Shown here: piece by piece, positions 32,982 through 44,289 of the stretch
How the letters are laid out: each line of letters begins with the position of its first letter
Position numbering within the stretch: position 1 is the stretch's first letter
Assembly (NCBI GenBank): GCA_009667805.1
Contig: CM019067.1
Span: forward strand, 159,049,049 to 159,113,048
Origin: Leptobrachium leishanense
Taxonomy: Eukaryota; Chordata; Amphibia; Anura; Megophryidae
Direction of reading: 5' to 3'
Length of the DNA: 64,000 nucleotides
The notes under the pieces: generated by a model
Told to the model about the DNA's origin: nothing
Databases searched by the model: none
What the model saw: the letters and a program-made list of their open reading frames with translations, nothing else
Program-made: the position numbers and the translations under genes

Positions 32982-33022
32982 GGCTTTTCTCGACACGCAG
33001 GCAATCCTCGATGGAACACCGG

Positions 33023-34538
33023 AACACGTCTCAGTATTCTCTATACTTCCTATATGCACTTTATACCCAAGTATGTTAGATTTCCATTGGATCTAGATTG
33101 TATTATCGTATATATTTTTATTTCTTTCTTTTATTGGAATAAATTAGCATTTTGTACTCTGTCTGGTGCGGGAAATCCGTTTATTTGTACACCCCATTTC
33201 ATACTTCTGCTCCCGAGGATCACCCGCTGCCTACCACCATTCTGAAGGTGTGGTACCCACCCAGGAAAAGGGGCCAAAAGAGTCACATCTGAGCCGGAAA
33301 TACGGAAGGCTGATGAACTGCATGTATGTACAATATTACGCTATGGTAGCACCATCTCTCTTTGTCTTGTGCTTTATTTGAAGTGCTCCACACCACACAA
33401 GAAGGACAGTGCCACACTTTATTTGGCTGGAGGCGCTTCACCCCTGTGCCAGGGATTACGTGGACTCTCTAGAGTGTGAGTTTATTTCCTTTGTCCGTAA
33501 TTAGGGAGATTGGTTTCCACTCAGAATTAAACGATCGTTCCACTTTTTTTTTGTCTTTGAGATTCACCGAGAGAAACGATAAGTATATCATTGCTGACCC
33601 CCCTCCTTAACCACTTCAATGCGGTGGACGCGCTCAGTGCGTCCACCCGCATTGGTACTTGGCTGCGGAGGACGCGCTGAGCGCGTCCTCCCTTTGCAGC
33701 CGCGATCAGCCGGTATTCCGGCTGATCGCGTGGCCCCCCGGTGCGGGCTGACATCATCGATGTCCCCGCGGGCCAGCGATTAAAGACAGCCACCGCCTGG
33801 AAGGGCACAGCCCTTTATTAAATTTAGTTAATTGTTTTTTTACAATATCCAAATCTATTGAAATACATTTTCTTTTTTTCCCCCCATGTATTTTATATTA
33901 CTATTTTATGTTGTCTGTTTAGTACGGAGTACTTTCTTAAATCTGCTAACAAATAGTATCTTAGCACCCAGGACACCGATTTAGGCAACCTTTTCATTGC
34001 CAAAGTGGCCTTTGCATCCACATGTTAGACGGTAGTTCACGGAGAATTACTGACTCCTTAAACCTGGTGTAAAATGGTTTTGCAAATGCAAATTCACATA
34101 AAACTCTGTGGACCCCCCCCCCTCAATCCCTTCCTCACCTCTCATCCTGTGGCAATTACTCCACGGCTCTGCGATCTTGCAGCCAGGATGTGAAAAGCTC
34201 CATGGGGTCCTATGGACTCCACGACCCAATACTTGCAGTGGTGCATAGGGCTGCTGCTGGTATCTAGTAGCTTTGCGCTCCTTTATGAGGCCAGGCTCTA
34301 ACAAAGCAACTACCCCAGTAGACCATGGTAAAATGGAGGCGGTAAGGAAAATCCGCAAGTGCAAATTTTCCTGCTTACCATCTCCATTTCACCATCAACT
34401 ATGGAATAGGGCCCTCTCTGTTTTAACATGAACAAGAAATTCAACAAAAATCCCCAAAGCTCGAGAAAAGATTGTTTTTCACAGTGAATCAATTAAGTGT
34501 AAAAAATACTAAAAACAGTTACTTCGTGATTGTCTTAC
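33023..34538. other. Unassigned sequence, with a GC-rich piggyBac-like fragment
   Basis: At 33606-33830 a TTAA is followed by ccacttcaatgcggtggacg and GC-rich hairpin-forming sequence (gacgcgctcagtgcgtcc). It resembles 38545-38890. The rest is AT-rich with no recognised gene. Confidence 0.5.
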
Positions 34539-34660
34539 CTTTGTCTTAATTTCCTGTTGACACATGTATTTGACATTTGGTAGGAAGGAAGAAGCAGCTG
34601 AATCAGAAGTGCCTTGGGCAGCACCAATGCACCAATGCACCTGCCTATGCCATGAAAAGT
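34539..34660 (-). other. Candidate internal exon of an unrecognised host gene
   Basis: On the minus strand a strong acceptor (tttctccactttgcag) precedes 34660 and a strong donor (AAG|GTAAGA) follows 34539. The 122 bp between have one open frame starting at the third base (FSWHRQVHWCIGAAQG..., ending MCQQEIKTK) and another open one at the first base. It is the only place outside a repeat with both splice signals at normal exon spacing. No protein family recognised; could be chance. Confidence 0.35.
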
Positions 34661-35640
34661 CTGCAAAGTGGAGAAAACATTCAGCAAAGATCAAAGACCT
34701 ACACGAGTCCTTTCATGATACCAAGACTCAACTCTTTTGCCTCATCTGCAATTAACAGGAAGTCTTCTAAAACAAGAGAAAAATATATATTTTTTCAGCA
34801 TACTGTATATCTGTACATGAAAATGATGTGTATGTACAAATTGTGACAGTAATTGCAATTAACAAAGTGCATGTGAACGAAAAAAATATTGAATACATAA
34901 ATGTCAATTATAAAAACAACTCTGTATAAACCAGTGCTAATCATTAATTAAATCACCTTAATACAGAAGGTAATCACTTGGCGAGATTATGGAGGACACA
35001 CAAAAATAAAAAAAAAAAGCTAAAAATAAAATATAGAGAGAAAAGAAAAAACATATGTACTATTCCAAGGTTTTTGTAAACTTTAACCAGAGCTGTTGTA
35101 AACTTAACAATGCCAAAGACTATGGGCCCTTTTCCCTAGTGAACCCTAACTGTAGCGTTAACGTCAGGATAAGTGTCTTTAATGGATGCCCCCCATATTA
35201 CATTTCTAATGCTTAACCTGTAATAAATTCATGTTGCGCATCGTAGTTTGTGTGAGTTTACTGTATTTTCCGCATCCTAAGTAAGGTAGTCCATAGTGCG
35301 CGTTCAAATTCCTGCACGGATGCAATGCTCAACATTTTAGCTACTGCTCAAACCAGGTGCTAACTCCACACTACATTAACCTGGCCAAGCGCAAAATCAA
35401 CAGCCTATAAAAAAAGGAATGCAGAACACTTGTACAATTGGCCCCATACACCAGAGTTATCCACGATGGATGTAGTTCCCCATGTCACAATTATTGCAGC
35501 AGCCTTTATAATGGTTATGTGTCATATACGTAGAGAACGTGTGTGACACCAGCAGGAGTTGAAGAGGGCATGATCAGTCCCAAGGGCACCACGTGTCCAA
35601 AGGACTCACCTGACATTGCATGGTGTCACTCATGTCGAGT
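34661..35640. other. Unassigned AT-rich sequence
   Basis: No repeat or gene recognised. If 34539-34660 is an exon, this would be intron. Confidence 0.45.
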
Positions 35641-35870
35641 GTCTGCCTTTTATTTTTATTATTATTATTCTTTATTTTTAAAGCGCCAGCATATTCCGCA
35701 ACGCTGTACAATAGGCACAGTATAGACAGGGTTACAATACATTGAACAACATTTGACAAACAGTACAGGAGGAGATGGGGGCCCTATTCCCGTAGGAACT
35801 CACAATCTGGGAGGGTTGGGGTTGGAAACAGGAGGAGAGGACTGTAAGGTGAGAGTGATTGATGGTTGTG

Positions 35871-37403
35871 TCAGTGAGTTGGGTGGTAGGCTTCCCTAAA
35901 TAGGAATGTTTTCAGGGAGCGTTTGAAGGAAGAGAATTTAGGGGAAAGTCTGACAGCACGAGGGAGAGCGTTCCAGAGAGTGGGGGCTGCGCGTGAGAAA
36001 TCCTGCAGTCTATCATGGGAAGAGGTGATGCGGGGAGAAGCTAGGCGCAGGTCACTGTTTGACCTTAGGGAGCGGGCTGGGGTGTATTTGGTGATTAGTG
36101 AGGACAGGTAGTGGGGCGCTGAGTTAGTGAGGGTTTTGTAGGTAAGGATAAGGATTTTGAACTTAATTCTGCAGTGGATGGGGAGCCAGTGAAGGGACTC
36201 GCAGAGGGGAGCGGCAGAGACAGAGCGGCGGGTGAGGTGAATTAGCCTGGCGGAGGCGTTCAGGATGGATTGTAGGGGGGAGAGGCGGGACAGAGGGAGG
36301 CCAGATAAGAGATTATTGCAATAGTCGAGTCGGGAGATTACCAGGGCGTGTATGAGTTGTTTTGTGGTGACAGCGGTAAGAAATGGCCGAATTCTGGAAA
36401 TATTACGCAGTTGGTATCGGCAGGAGGAGGAAAGAGACTTGATGTGGGGGATGAAGGAAAGAGCAGAGTCCAGTGTAACTCCAAGACAGCGAACTTGGTT
36501 TGATGGGGAGATGGTGATACCCTCCACCGTGATAGAGAAGTCAGGAGGTGGGGAGGCATTAGAGGGAGGAATAAGTAGGAGCTCAGTCTTTGACATGTTG
36601 ATCTTTAGGTGGTGGGAGGCCATCCAGGAGGAGATGCCAGATAAACAGTCACTGACTTTTGAAAGGACAGGGGGAGAGAGATCAGGGGTAGAGAGGTAGA
36701 TCTGAGTGTCATCAGCGTAGAGGTGGTAATTAAAGCCAAAGCTGTTGATGATTTTGCCCAGGGAGGAGGTGTAGATGGAAAAGAGCAGAGGACCAAGGAC
36801 AGAGCCTTGAGGTACACCAACAGATAGAGGCAATGAAGAGGAGGAGTTACCAGCAAAGGACACACAGAAGGACCTGTTGGATAAATAGGAGTCAACCCAA
36901 GCAAGTGCAGTGTCACCGAGACCCAGAGAGTTGAGGGTCTGTAGAAGGAGGGGGTGGTCAACAGTGTCAAAAGCAGCCAAGAGGTCAAGCAGGATGAGAA
37001 TAGAATAGTGGCCGTGTTTTTTAGCAGTTAGGAGGTCGTTGGTGACTTTGGTGAGGGCAGTTTCAGTTGAGTGTAGGGGACGGAAGCCAGATTGCAGGGG
37101 GTCAAGTAGGGAATTGAAGGACAGGAAGAGGGAGAGGCGGTTGAAGACTAGTTTTTCTAAGAGCTTAGAGGTAAAGGGAAGCAGGGATACAGGGCGGTAG
37201 TTGGATGGAGAGTTGGGATCGAGGGATGGTTTCTTTAGTAAAGGGGTAACTAGCGCGTGTTTGAAGGCGGATGGAAAGGAGCCAGTGGAGAGAGATAGGT
37301 TGAAGATGTGTGTGAGAGCAGGGGTGAGGGAGGCGGAGAGGGGAGGAATTAGATGTGAGGGAATGGGGTCGAGCGGGCACGTGGTGAGATGTGAGGAGGC
37401 CAT
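35871..37403 (-). CDS. L2 ORF2: reverse transcriptase and C-terminal domain
   Basis: A 510-codon open frame starting [20 protein letters not shown] motifs in order are [59 protein letters not shown] and the active site [11 protein letters not shown] at about residue 230. The C-terminal domain includes [13 protein letters not shown] and [12 protein letters not shown]. The frame is complete to its stop, so this is a well-preserved copy. The reading frame upstream (37403-37860) is shifted by one base. Confidence 0.93.
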   Translation of the reverse strand: MASSHLTTCPLDPIPSHLIPPLSASLTPALTHIFNLSLSTGSFPSAFKHALVTPLLKKPSLDPNSPSNYRPVSLLPFTSKLLEKLVFNRLSLFLSFNSLLDPLQSGFRPLHSTETALTKVTNDLLTAKKHGHYSILILLDLLAAFDTVDHPLLLQTLNSLGLGDTALAWVDSYLSNRSFCVSFAGNSSSSLPLSVGVPQGSVLGPLLFSIYTSSLGKIINSFGFNYHLYADDTQIYLSTPDLSPPVLSKVSDCLSGISSWMASHHLKINMSKTELLLIPPSNASPPPDFSITVEGITISPSNQVRCLGVTLDSALSFIPHIKSLSSSCRYQLRNISRIRPFLTAVTTKQLIHALVISRLDYCNNLLSGLPLSRLSPLQSILNASARLIHLTRRSVSAAPLCESLHWLPIHCRIKFKILILTYKTLTNSAPHYLSSLITKYTPARSLRSNSDLRLASPRITSSHDRLQDFSRAAPTLWNALPRAVRLSPKFSSFKRSLKTFLFREAYHPTH

Positions 37404-37860
37404 AAGGAATTGACTTCCTCCTCAGTGGCTGGGAGGAAGCGGCAGAGGGTGGCAGAGGGGACCTGTGGGAGTGGAGGTGGCAGATAACTATCTTGTGTTG
37501 GGATGTTGCTTCTGATAGTTAAAGTTTTACTGAGGAAGTAGTCTGCCAGGTCTTGAGCGCTGAAGGCAGCTGTGGGGGGAGGTGCAGGTGGGTACAGGAG
37601 GGTGTTGAAGGTGGACCAGAGCCGTTTAGGGTTGGAGGACAGCGTAGATATAAGAGATGAGAAAAAGGATTGTTTGGCCAAGTGGAGGGCAGAGGTGTAT
37701 GACCGGAGAATAAACTTGAAGTGAACAAAATCAGCTTCAGAGCGGGATTTCCTCCAGGCACGCTCTGCAGTGCGGGAGCATCTTTGCAGGTAGCAAGTCT
37801 AGAGGGTGTGCCAGGGCTGAAGCTGGCGGCGTGGGGCCTTACAGAGTTGAAGAGGAGCAA
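37404..37860 (-). pseudogene. L2 ORF2, endonuclease-RT linker
   Basis: Frames here give LAKQSFFSSLISTLSSNPKRLWSTFNTLL and ATEEEVNSL, the region between endonuclease and RT in L2 elements. A single-base frameshift near 37390 separates it from the RT frame. Confidence 0.8.
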
Positions 37861-37990
37861 GAGTGTCTAGAGCAGAGATAAGCGTAGTGTTGTAGTGATT
37901 AGTGGCAGCATCAGGGCAGGTGAAGGATGAGGTATGAGGGAGGTGGTGAAGTAGGTTGGAGAATTGATGGGGGTCCACAGCATGTAGATT

Positions 37991-38948
37991 TCTGCGAGTG
38001 TATTACCTCTCAGGTTCCCAATTTTAACCTATTCAGTTCAGTACAGACTGAGCCATGATCAAATATGCAGACTCTACATGCAGCTGCGGTCACATCTGAG
38101 TTCTCGCTCTGACTCTTCATTATCTGTTCCAGGGATGACCAAGCTGCTGTGCTGTCTGCAATTTCTAGCCGCTTTTAGGGCCCTTTCAGTACCCCTTGTC
38201 TGAACTAGGTGGTGTTAGCCAGAGCACCTTCTCTAAGATGCTACACAGTTTTCTCATCACTATGCTGGACAATTGTCACCACTATATTGGATACCCTACC
38301 ATGGGCGTCCGCAGAACTTTTTTCAGGGGGCGGGCAAAATTCTAATGGCATCCATATTCTGCCCTTCTGAGAATGTCATGAAGGGGACAGTCATAAAATA
38401 AAGCATAATACAGAGGCTTACGAAACATGATGCAAGTCTAATAGAAGAATAAAGGTGTGTCTGATCTGAGTGTTGCATTTTCTAGTCTGTTAACGCTATC
38501 CAATGCACCACACTAGTCATACAGCCATGATTCACACCTTCCATGCGGAGGACGCGCTCAGCGCGTCCTGCCGCATGTACACTTCGCTGTGGAGGATGCG
38601 CTGAGCACGTACTCCCTTTGCAGCGGCGATCGGACAGGATTCCGGCCGATCACAGAGGTCGCCCTGGTGCGGGCTGACATCCTCGATGTCAGCCCAGCCT
38701 CCGGGACCCAGTTGGGCACAATAGACATCATCGCGCCAGCACGATGATATCTATTACAGGCACCCCCCCTGCCAGTGCGGGAAAGGTGCCTGAAGGGGAG
38801 GGAGGGAGGTCCTTTGGACCTCTCTCCCTCCCCATCCATGCAGGGCTCCAAGAAAAGGCAGGCACCGTTTGGAAGGGCACAGTCTTCAATGCACCACACT
38901 AGTCATACACCCATGAGTAAGGCACTAAAATAAGTATTTTTTAACATA
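37991..38948. other. Unassigned sequence with a GC-rich insert flanked by a direct repeat
   Basis: 38545-38887 is a GC-rich, hairpin-rich block related to 33606-33830. It is bounded by two copies of caatgcaccacactagtcat (38499 and 38888). No gene. Confidence 0.5.
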
Positions 38949-40150
38949 TGTAAGGGCAGAGGCTATGACCCCTGTGTAGTGTTGTGTGTATGGAACCCAA
39001 TGGCAAGCCGAAGAAGGAGACCAGGAGATGTATGATCAGTTGAGCATTTACTGGATGGAACAAAATATAAGTCCAGAACAAAAGGTAACGCAATATTTCT
39101 TTGACAAGAGTAAAGTCCAGAACGAAGGATTGTAGGGGTAAATAACATGAGTTGTAATCTTTGAAATAGACCAGGGTAGAGGAATTGGATTTGAAGATAG
39201 GATCTGGAACTGGTACTGTGGGTATAGAAGCAAGCCTGGAGATGGAGCTGGTGCCGTGGAAACAAGCCTGGAGATGGAACTGGTGCCGTGGAAGCAAGCC
39301 TGGAGATGGAACTGGTGCCATGGAAGCAAGCCTGGAGATGGAACTGGTGCCGTGGAAGCAAGCCTGGAGATGGAACTGGTGCCGTGGAAGCAAGCCTGTA
39401 GATGGAGCTGGCACCGTGGGGGCAAGCCTGGAGAGGAAACTGGTACTGTGGTAGCAAGCTTGAAGATGGAACTGGCACTGTGGTAGCAAGCTTGAAGATG
39501 GAACTGGTACCGTGGAAGCAGACCTGGAAGCGGAGCTGGTACCGTGGAAGCAGGTCGGGAAGCAGAGCTGGTACCGTGGAAGCAGGTTTGGAAGCGGAGC
39601 TGGTACCGTGGAAGCAGGTCTGGAAGTGGAGCTGGTACCGTGGAAGCAGGTCTGGAAGCGGAGCTGGTACCGTGGAAGCAGGTCTGGAACTCAGGATTCT
39701 CTTGGAGCAAATACTAAGAGGGACCACTGGATAATGTGGTGGTGAACCACAGTATAACCTAGTTAATGAACTGGGAAAGGCGGCAGATTTAAATAGGGTT
39801 CAGAGGATCATAAGAACACCGTTCACCTGGGGCTCGTAGGTGGAGTTGGGATACCTGAGTACTTGATAGGTTAATTGGTGGCATACGAGGATCTCCAGTG
39901 CAGGTGTAATGCAGTACCTTTACTTGACCAGCAGAGTACCTATGTCTTCATGCTTTAGGATGGACGATCGCGCATGCGTGCTTGGTTTCTGCTCAGTCGG
40001 ATCACGGAGGCGGCGTGGGACACATCCTGGCTCTCCTCCTCCGAGCTGAAGACCGGAACCAGGGAGCGACGCGCCACGAGGGACCTCGGGTGAGTATACA
40101 AAATGTCCCAACATGGCGGCCGCAGTCCGGCCGCGGCGTGGGGCATGACA
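38949..40150 (-). mobile_element. Solo LTR with an internal VNTR
   Basis: TGTAAGGGC to GGCATGACA. TSD is acata (38944-38948) / acaga (40151-40155), one mismatch. At 1202 bp it is unusually long because it holds a 32-bp tandem array. Its terminal GGGGCATGACA matches the ends of the gag-only element's LTRs, so it may belong to that group. Strand is inferred from the LTR ends. Confidence 0.75.
39205..39690. repeat. 32-bp VNTR (ggaagcaagcctggagatgg)
   Basis: About 15 units, grading from one sub-type (left) to another (tggaagcaggtctggaagcg, right). Because the unit is not a multiple of three, all frames stay open over long distances; the resulting peptides are not proteins. Confidence 0.95.
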
Positions 40151-40191
40151 ACAGAATCTGTACACATTCCAAACATACACATTTACATATA

Positions 40192-41368
40192 CACTATATT
40201 GCCAAAAGTATTCGCTCACCTGGCTTGACTGGCATATGAATTTGAGTGACATCCCATAACTAATCCATAGGGTTCAATACGATGTCGGTCCACCCTTTGC
40301 AGCTATAACAGCTTCAACTCTTCTGGGAAGGCTGTCCACAAGGTTTAGGAGTGTGTTTATGGGACATTTTGACCATTCTTCCAGAAGCGCATTTGTGAGG
40401 TCACACACTGATGTTGGACGAGAAGGCCTAGCTCTCCGTCTCCACTCTAATTCATCCCAAAGGTGTTCTATCGGGTTGAGGTCAGGACTCTGTGCAGACC
40501 AGTCAAGTTCATTCACACCAGACTCTGTCATCCATGTCTTTATGGACCTTGCTTTGTGCACTGGTACACAGTCATGTTGGAAGAGGAAGGGTCCAGCTCC
40601 AAACTGTTCCCACAAAGTTGGGAGCATGGAATTGTCCAGAATGTCTTGGTATAATAATCCCTCCTCCACCAAACTTTACACTTGGCACAATGCAGTCAGA
40701 CAAGTACCGTTATCTTGGCAACCGCCAAACCTAGACCCGTCCATCAGATTGCCAGATGGAGAAGCGCGATTCGTCACTCCAGAGAGCGCGTCTCCACTGC
40801 TCTAGAGTCCAGTGGCGGCGTGCTTTACACCACTGCATCCGACGCTTTTCATTGCACTTGGTGATGTATGGCTTGGATGCAGCTGCCTGGCCATGGAAAT
40901 CCAATCCATGAAGCTCTCTGCGCACTGTTCTTGAGCTAATCTGAAGGCCACATGATGTTTGGAGATCTGTAGCGATTGACTCTGTAGAAAGCTGGCGACC
41001 TATTCGCACTATGTGCCTCAGCATCCGCTGACCCCGCTCCATCAGTTCACGTGGCCTACCACTTCGTGGCTGAGTTGCTGTCATTTCCAAACACTTCCAC
41101 GTTCTTATAATACAGCTGACAGTTGACTGTGGAATATTTAGGAGTGAGGAAATTTCACGACTGGATTTGTTGCACAGGTGGCATCCTATCACAGTTCCAC
41201 TCTGGAATTCACTGAGCTCCTGAGAGCAACCCATTCTTTCACAAATGTTTGTATAAACAGTCTGCATGCCTAGGTGCTTGATTTTATATACCTGTGTCCT
41301 TGGAAGTGATTGGAACACCGGATTCTGATTATTTGGATGGGTGAGCAAATACTTTTGGCAATATAGTG
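40192..41368 (-). mobile_element. Tc1-type transposon
   Basis: Terminal repeats CACTATATTGCCAAAAGTAT (left, from 40192) and its complement at the right end (41368) are flanked by TA. The 1177-bp length is close to other Tc1-like elements. Confidence 0.95.
40274..41267 (-). pseudogene. Tc1 transposase, frameshifted
   Basis: The N-terminal frame (from 41267, MQTVYTNICERMG) has the paired-type helix-turn-helix region (SREISSLLNIPQSTVSCII, GRPRELMERG) and the first catalytic Asp in LWSDESRFSI. A frameshift lies near 40675-40730. The C-terminal frame (40672-40274) has the second Asp in FLFQHDCVPVHKA and the Glu in SPDLNPIEHLWDELE, giving a DD34E pattern. All catalytic residues survive but in two frames, so it is inactive. 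Confidence 0.93.
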
Positions 41369-41464
41369 TATATATACACACACACCCTCCCTGCAAACAC
41401 ACACACACACACACACCATTATATACACAGGCCCCATAATTATATACACAGGCACAGGACCCCC

Positions 41465-41900
41465 AGAAATGTATATATATCCAGCAGACCCCAGAATTAT
41501 CTATATCCAGCCAGCACAGACCCCAGAATTACATATATCCAACCAGCAGACCCATATAATTATATATATATCCAGCCAGCAGACCCAGAGAATTATATAT
41601 AGCCAGCCAGCAGACCACCAGAATTATATATATCCAGCCAGTAGACCCCTAGAAATCTATATCCAGCCAGCAGACCCAGAGAATTATATATATTATCCAG
41701 CCAGCAGAACCCCAGAATTATATATATCCAGCCAGCAGACCACTAGAATTATATATATCCAGCCAGCAGACCCAGAGAATTATATATATCCAGCCAGCAG
41801 ACCCCCCAGAATTATATATATTCAACCAGCAGACACAAAGAATTCTATATATCCAGCCAGCAGACCCCAGAATTACATATATCCAGCCAGCAGACACCCA
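41465..41900. repeat. Minisatellite (atatatccagccagcagacc)
   Basis: About 15 units of 26-32 bp, preceded by an (AC)n run at 41390-41415. Confidence 0.93.
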
Positions 41901-41903
41901 GAA

Positions 41904-41984
41904 GCTGCCAGCTTCTAAAGTCTGTAACACGCTCTCACGTGATCTCACCTGTAGGCCATGTCACAGCCTTCAGAAGACGGCAGC
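41904..41984. repeat. 81-bp imperfect palindrome next to the minisatellite
   Basis: gctgccagcttctaaag pairs with cttcagaagacggcagc, with a ctcacgtgatctcac centre. Same minisatellite-then-palindrome layout as in the hATs and the foldback arms. Confidence 0.65.
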
Positions 41985-42765
41985 CATGCAAGGCAGCACG
42001 CTGTGCACTCGCAATATGACGTGGGCTGGCCAGTGATAAACTTTGTCGGGCTCAGGCCACAGCTGGAACCTTCATTCAGCAGGATTTGAGCCCTGGTTCC
42101 GGGGGGGGAGTACTCCCCTTGCCCCTCCCGCATGTGCCCATGTACCCTACCACCCCTGAGGGCTGGCATAGTGCGAAACAGGGATTTTATAAGTCCCGGG
42201 GGCAAAAGACTTTACCCACATAGAGATTTGTTTGCCTTGGAAGGAACTTGCAACTTATATCTATCGCAAGCATATCCATTCCATTAAAATGCAAATGATT
42301 TGTGATGCCAATATGCGTATCTGTTTGCGGCATTTCCTAGGCGTGCCCATGACTCCTATACCCTGAAGAACTCAGTGCCACAGGATGTTCCAGACGGATT
42401 CTTCCCAGAAGGCTGGCTTCTCAGTGAGTATACATATCCTTTAACACAAATATCATAATTGTTAAGAATTGCCTAATCTAAACTAATATTATGCTGTGGG
42501 GCAGGGGTGGGCATTTGTTTTGGCTCGGGGGCCACTTTGTGGAAGCAGAGGTTAGCGGAGGGCCGCACCTTTTAAAATTATGAAATAGTGGTGGTTTTAT
42601 TCAATTTATTTATTGTGCTAATTTCATATCATCTATAGCTGCAAGCTCATTAAACCAGTTTAATGAGACAAACGTATCCTATCACACTTTTCTACAATTT
42701 TTTTGAAATCAGGAGTGAGATTGCTTGTTGAGATTCTCATCACAGCCTGCAAGTTATATATTGGT

Positions 42766-42990
42766 ATATATGGGTATATATTGCCCCCAGCACACATGGA
42801 TATATATTGCCCCCAGCTCATATGGGTATATATTTCCCCAGCTCATATGGGTATATATTGCCCCCAGCTCACATGGGTATATATTGCCCCCAGCTCATAT
42901 GGGTATATATTGCCTCCAGCTCATATGGGTATATATTGCCCAGGGCCCCAGCTCATATGGGTATATTTGCCCCCAGCTCTCACCTCCTCT
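42766..42990. repeat. Minisatellite, core CAGCTCATATGGGTATATATTGCCCC
   Basis: Eight units of about 27 bp. The CAGCTCA...GGTAT..TTGCCCC core is the same as in the other arrays. Confidence 0.9.
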
Positions 42991-43039
42991 GCTGTGGCCC
43001 CAGGCTCCGCGTCTGCCGGCGTTCTCCTACTCCTGAGGC

Positions 43040-43174
43040 GAGCGGCTGCTGGCATGCAGCTTTACCGCTCGCGAGATGGGAACCACCTGACCAGCCGCGT
43101 TCTCGCAAGATCGCGCGCTGGTCACGTGGTTCCCATCCCAGGCGAGCAGCCAAGCTGCATGCCAGCGGCCGCTC
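43040..43174. repeat. Palindrome of the second hAT
   Basis: gagcggctgctggcatgcag pairs with the complement ending gccagcggccgctc; the centre includes accagccgcgttctcgcaag, nearly the same as in the foldback palindromes. Confidence 0.88.
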
Positions 43175-43422
43175 GCTTCGAGAGTAGAAGAACGCCCCTG
43201 TCTCCAGTCTTGGCGGGCCTCAAAAAACTCTGTGGTGGGCCGCAAGTGGCCACGGTCCACAGTTTGCTCATCCCTGCTGTGGGGTTATTTTTTGTATGAA
43301 AGTGTTTGATTCTTAGGCTGACATATTGGCCATGTTCAATGGAATACATATTGCTATTTCATGCAGAAGGGAGCAAAAGGAAAATTGCTACCTGGCAACA
43401 TGTATAATTGATATCCTGCAAA

Positions 43423-44070
43423 TGTCATAACTCGTCTTCCTGCGGGCTTCCCCTTCCTCTGGGTGCGCCGAGCCACAACGCGCCCGTAATCTGACAGTGC
43501 ATCTGGCGACTGTCCATGTGGCGTGAGGTTCCCCCTGCACCATGGTGGCCTGGGTGAACCTGTCCCTGCAGGGCCATGCGGTGCCTAGGTCCTCTCCTCT
43601 GGCGCGTGCAGCTGGCTGTCGGCCGGCGCATGGAGCGGCTGGCTCTCGGCTGGTTCATGATGGGAGGCATGCCCTCCTGATAGGGACCTGGGGGAGGCTG
43701 CGGCCACATGTCTCCTTGCGGGGCATGGCCTGCTCGCTGTGCAGGAGGAGAGTGGCTCTGGGGTAAGTCTCTCGCTTCGGGGGGGGGGTCTGGTGGTGCA
43801 GGTGCTTCCCCTAAGGGTATTGTTTGGGCAGGACTCCCTATATAAACCTGGTTAATCCTGGTATGGGTTGCTCAGTTGTTGCTTAGCTGTGATACTGCAC
43901 CCATATACACCGTGTAAGTTCCTATTGACCATCCCCAATTGCCGCCTGCCCTGATCTATTTGCAAGAATACGAGTACACTTCCCGTATTAACCCCACTCG
44001 GATACCTCGCTAAGAATTTCCCTATGTCAGACCTGCATTATTGGGCTCCTGCCCATCCCCAACCTTGACA
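43423..44070 (+). mobile_element. Solo LTR
   Basis: TGTCATAACTCG to ACCTTGACA, with TSD gcaaa (43418-43422) / gcaga (44071-44075), one mismatch. A CTATATAAA promoter-like box lies at 43838-43846. 648 bp. Confidence 0.75.
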
Positions 44071-44289
44071 GCAGAAGGGAAATAAGGGTGGTTTTGCTGG
44101 GCTTCCATTATTAATTCTTGCTTGTAGCATATGGATTCTACATGCTGCGGGGCAGCATTTTCCATGCACTGGAAAACATGGCATGATGGCAGATATGGTT
44201 ATCCTATTAATGTGCCTAATGGAGGAGGGGGGTTTCCATATGTGTTTGATTCTTCTAATGCGGGGGGGGGTTATTATGCAGTGTATCTA

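Larger units (their letters stand above)
16514..33022. mobile_element. Giant foldback-like element with ~4.4-kb inverted arms
   Basis: The left arm 16514-20900 is the inverted copy of the right arm 22069-33022, once a 643-bp solo LTR and a 5.4-kb gypsy element are subtracted from the right arm. Matching landmarks in reverse order include ccatcgaggattgcctgcg (16522 and 33014 ends), the 17400-17771/26308-26679 repeat, the minisatellites, the 19487-19672/23943-24128 exon-like block and an L2 fragment at the inner ends. The spacer is 20901-22068. Homology stops abruptly outside 16514 and 33022. No TSD is evident and no transposase is seen. Confidence 0.85.
35650..37990 (-). mobile_element. L2-type LINE, 5' truncated
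   Basis: The 3' end on the minus strand carries the typical tail (gcgctgtacaataggcac, aagcgcc) and ends in an attatt microsatellite near 35655. It holds most of ORF2 from after the endonuclease to the end. The 5' truncation near 37990 is usual for target-primed insertion. Confidence 0.92.
42502..43276. mobile_element. Second non-autonomous hAT with minisatellite and palindrome
   Basis: Ends CAGGGGTGGGCA and TGCTCATCCCTG are imperfect inverted repeats. The TSD ctgtgggg is perfect at 42494-42501 and 43277-43284. The terminal text (ggctcgggggccactttgtgg, caaaaaactctgtggtgggc) is a subfamily different from the 8229-9359 element. The interior is a minisatellite (42766-42990) and a 135-bp palindrome (43040-43174). 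Confidence 0.95.

Noticed and set aside
16514..33022. Maverick/Polinton interpretation of the giant inverted repeat
   Set aside because: No polymerase B, retroviral-type integrase core, ATPase or capsid genes, and the arms are far longer than Polinton terminal repeats.
38963..39745. 220-254-codon frames on both strands
   Set aside because: Produced by the 32-bp VNTR, which is not a multiple of three and so opens every frame.
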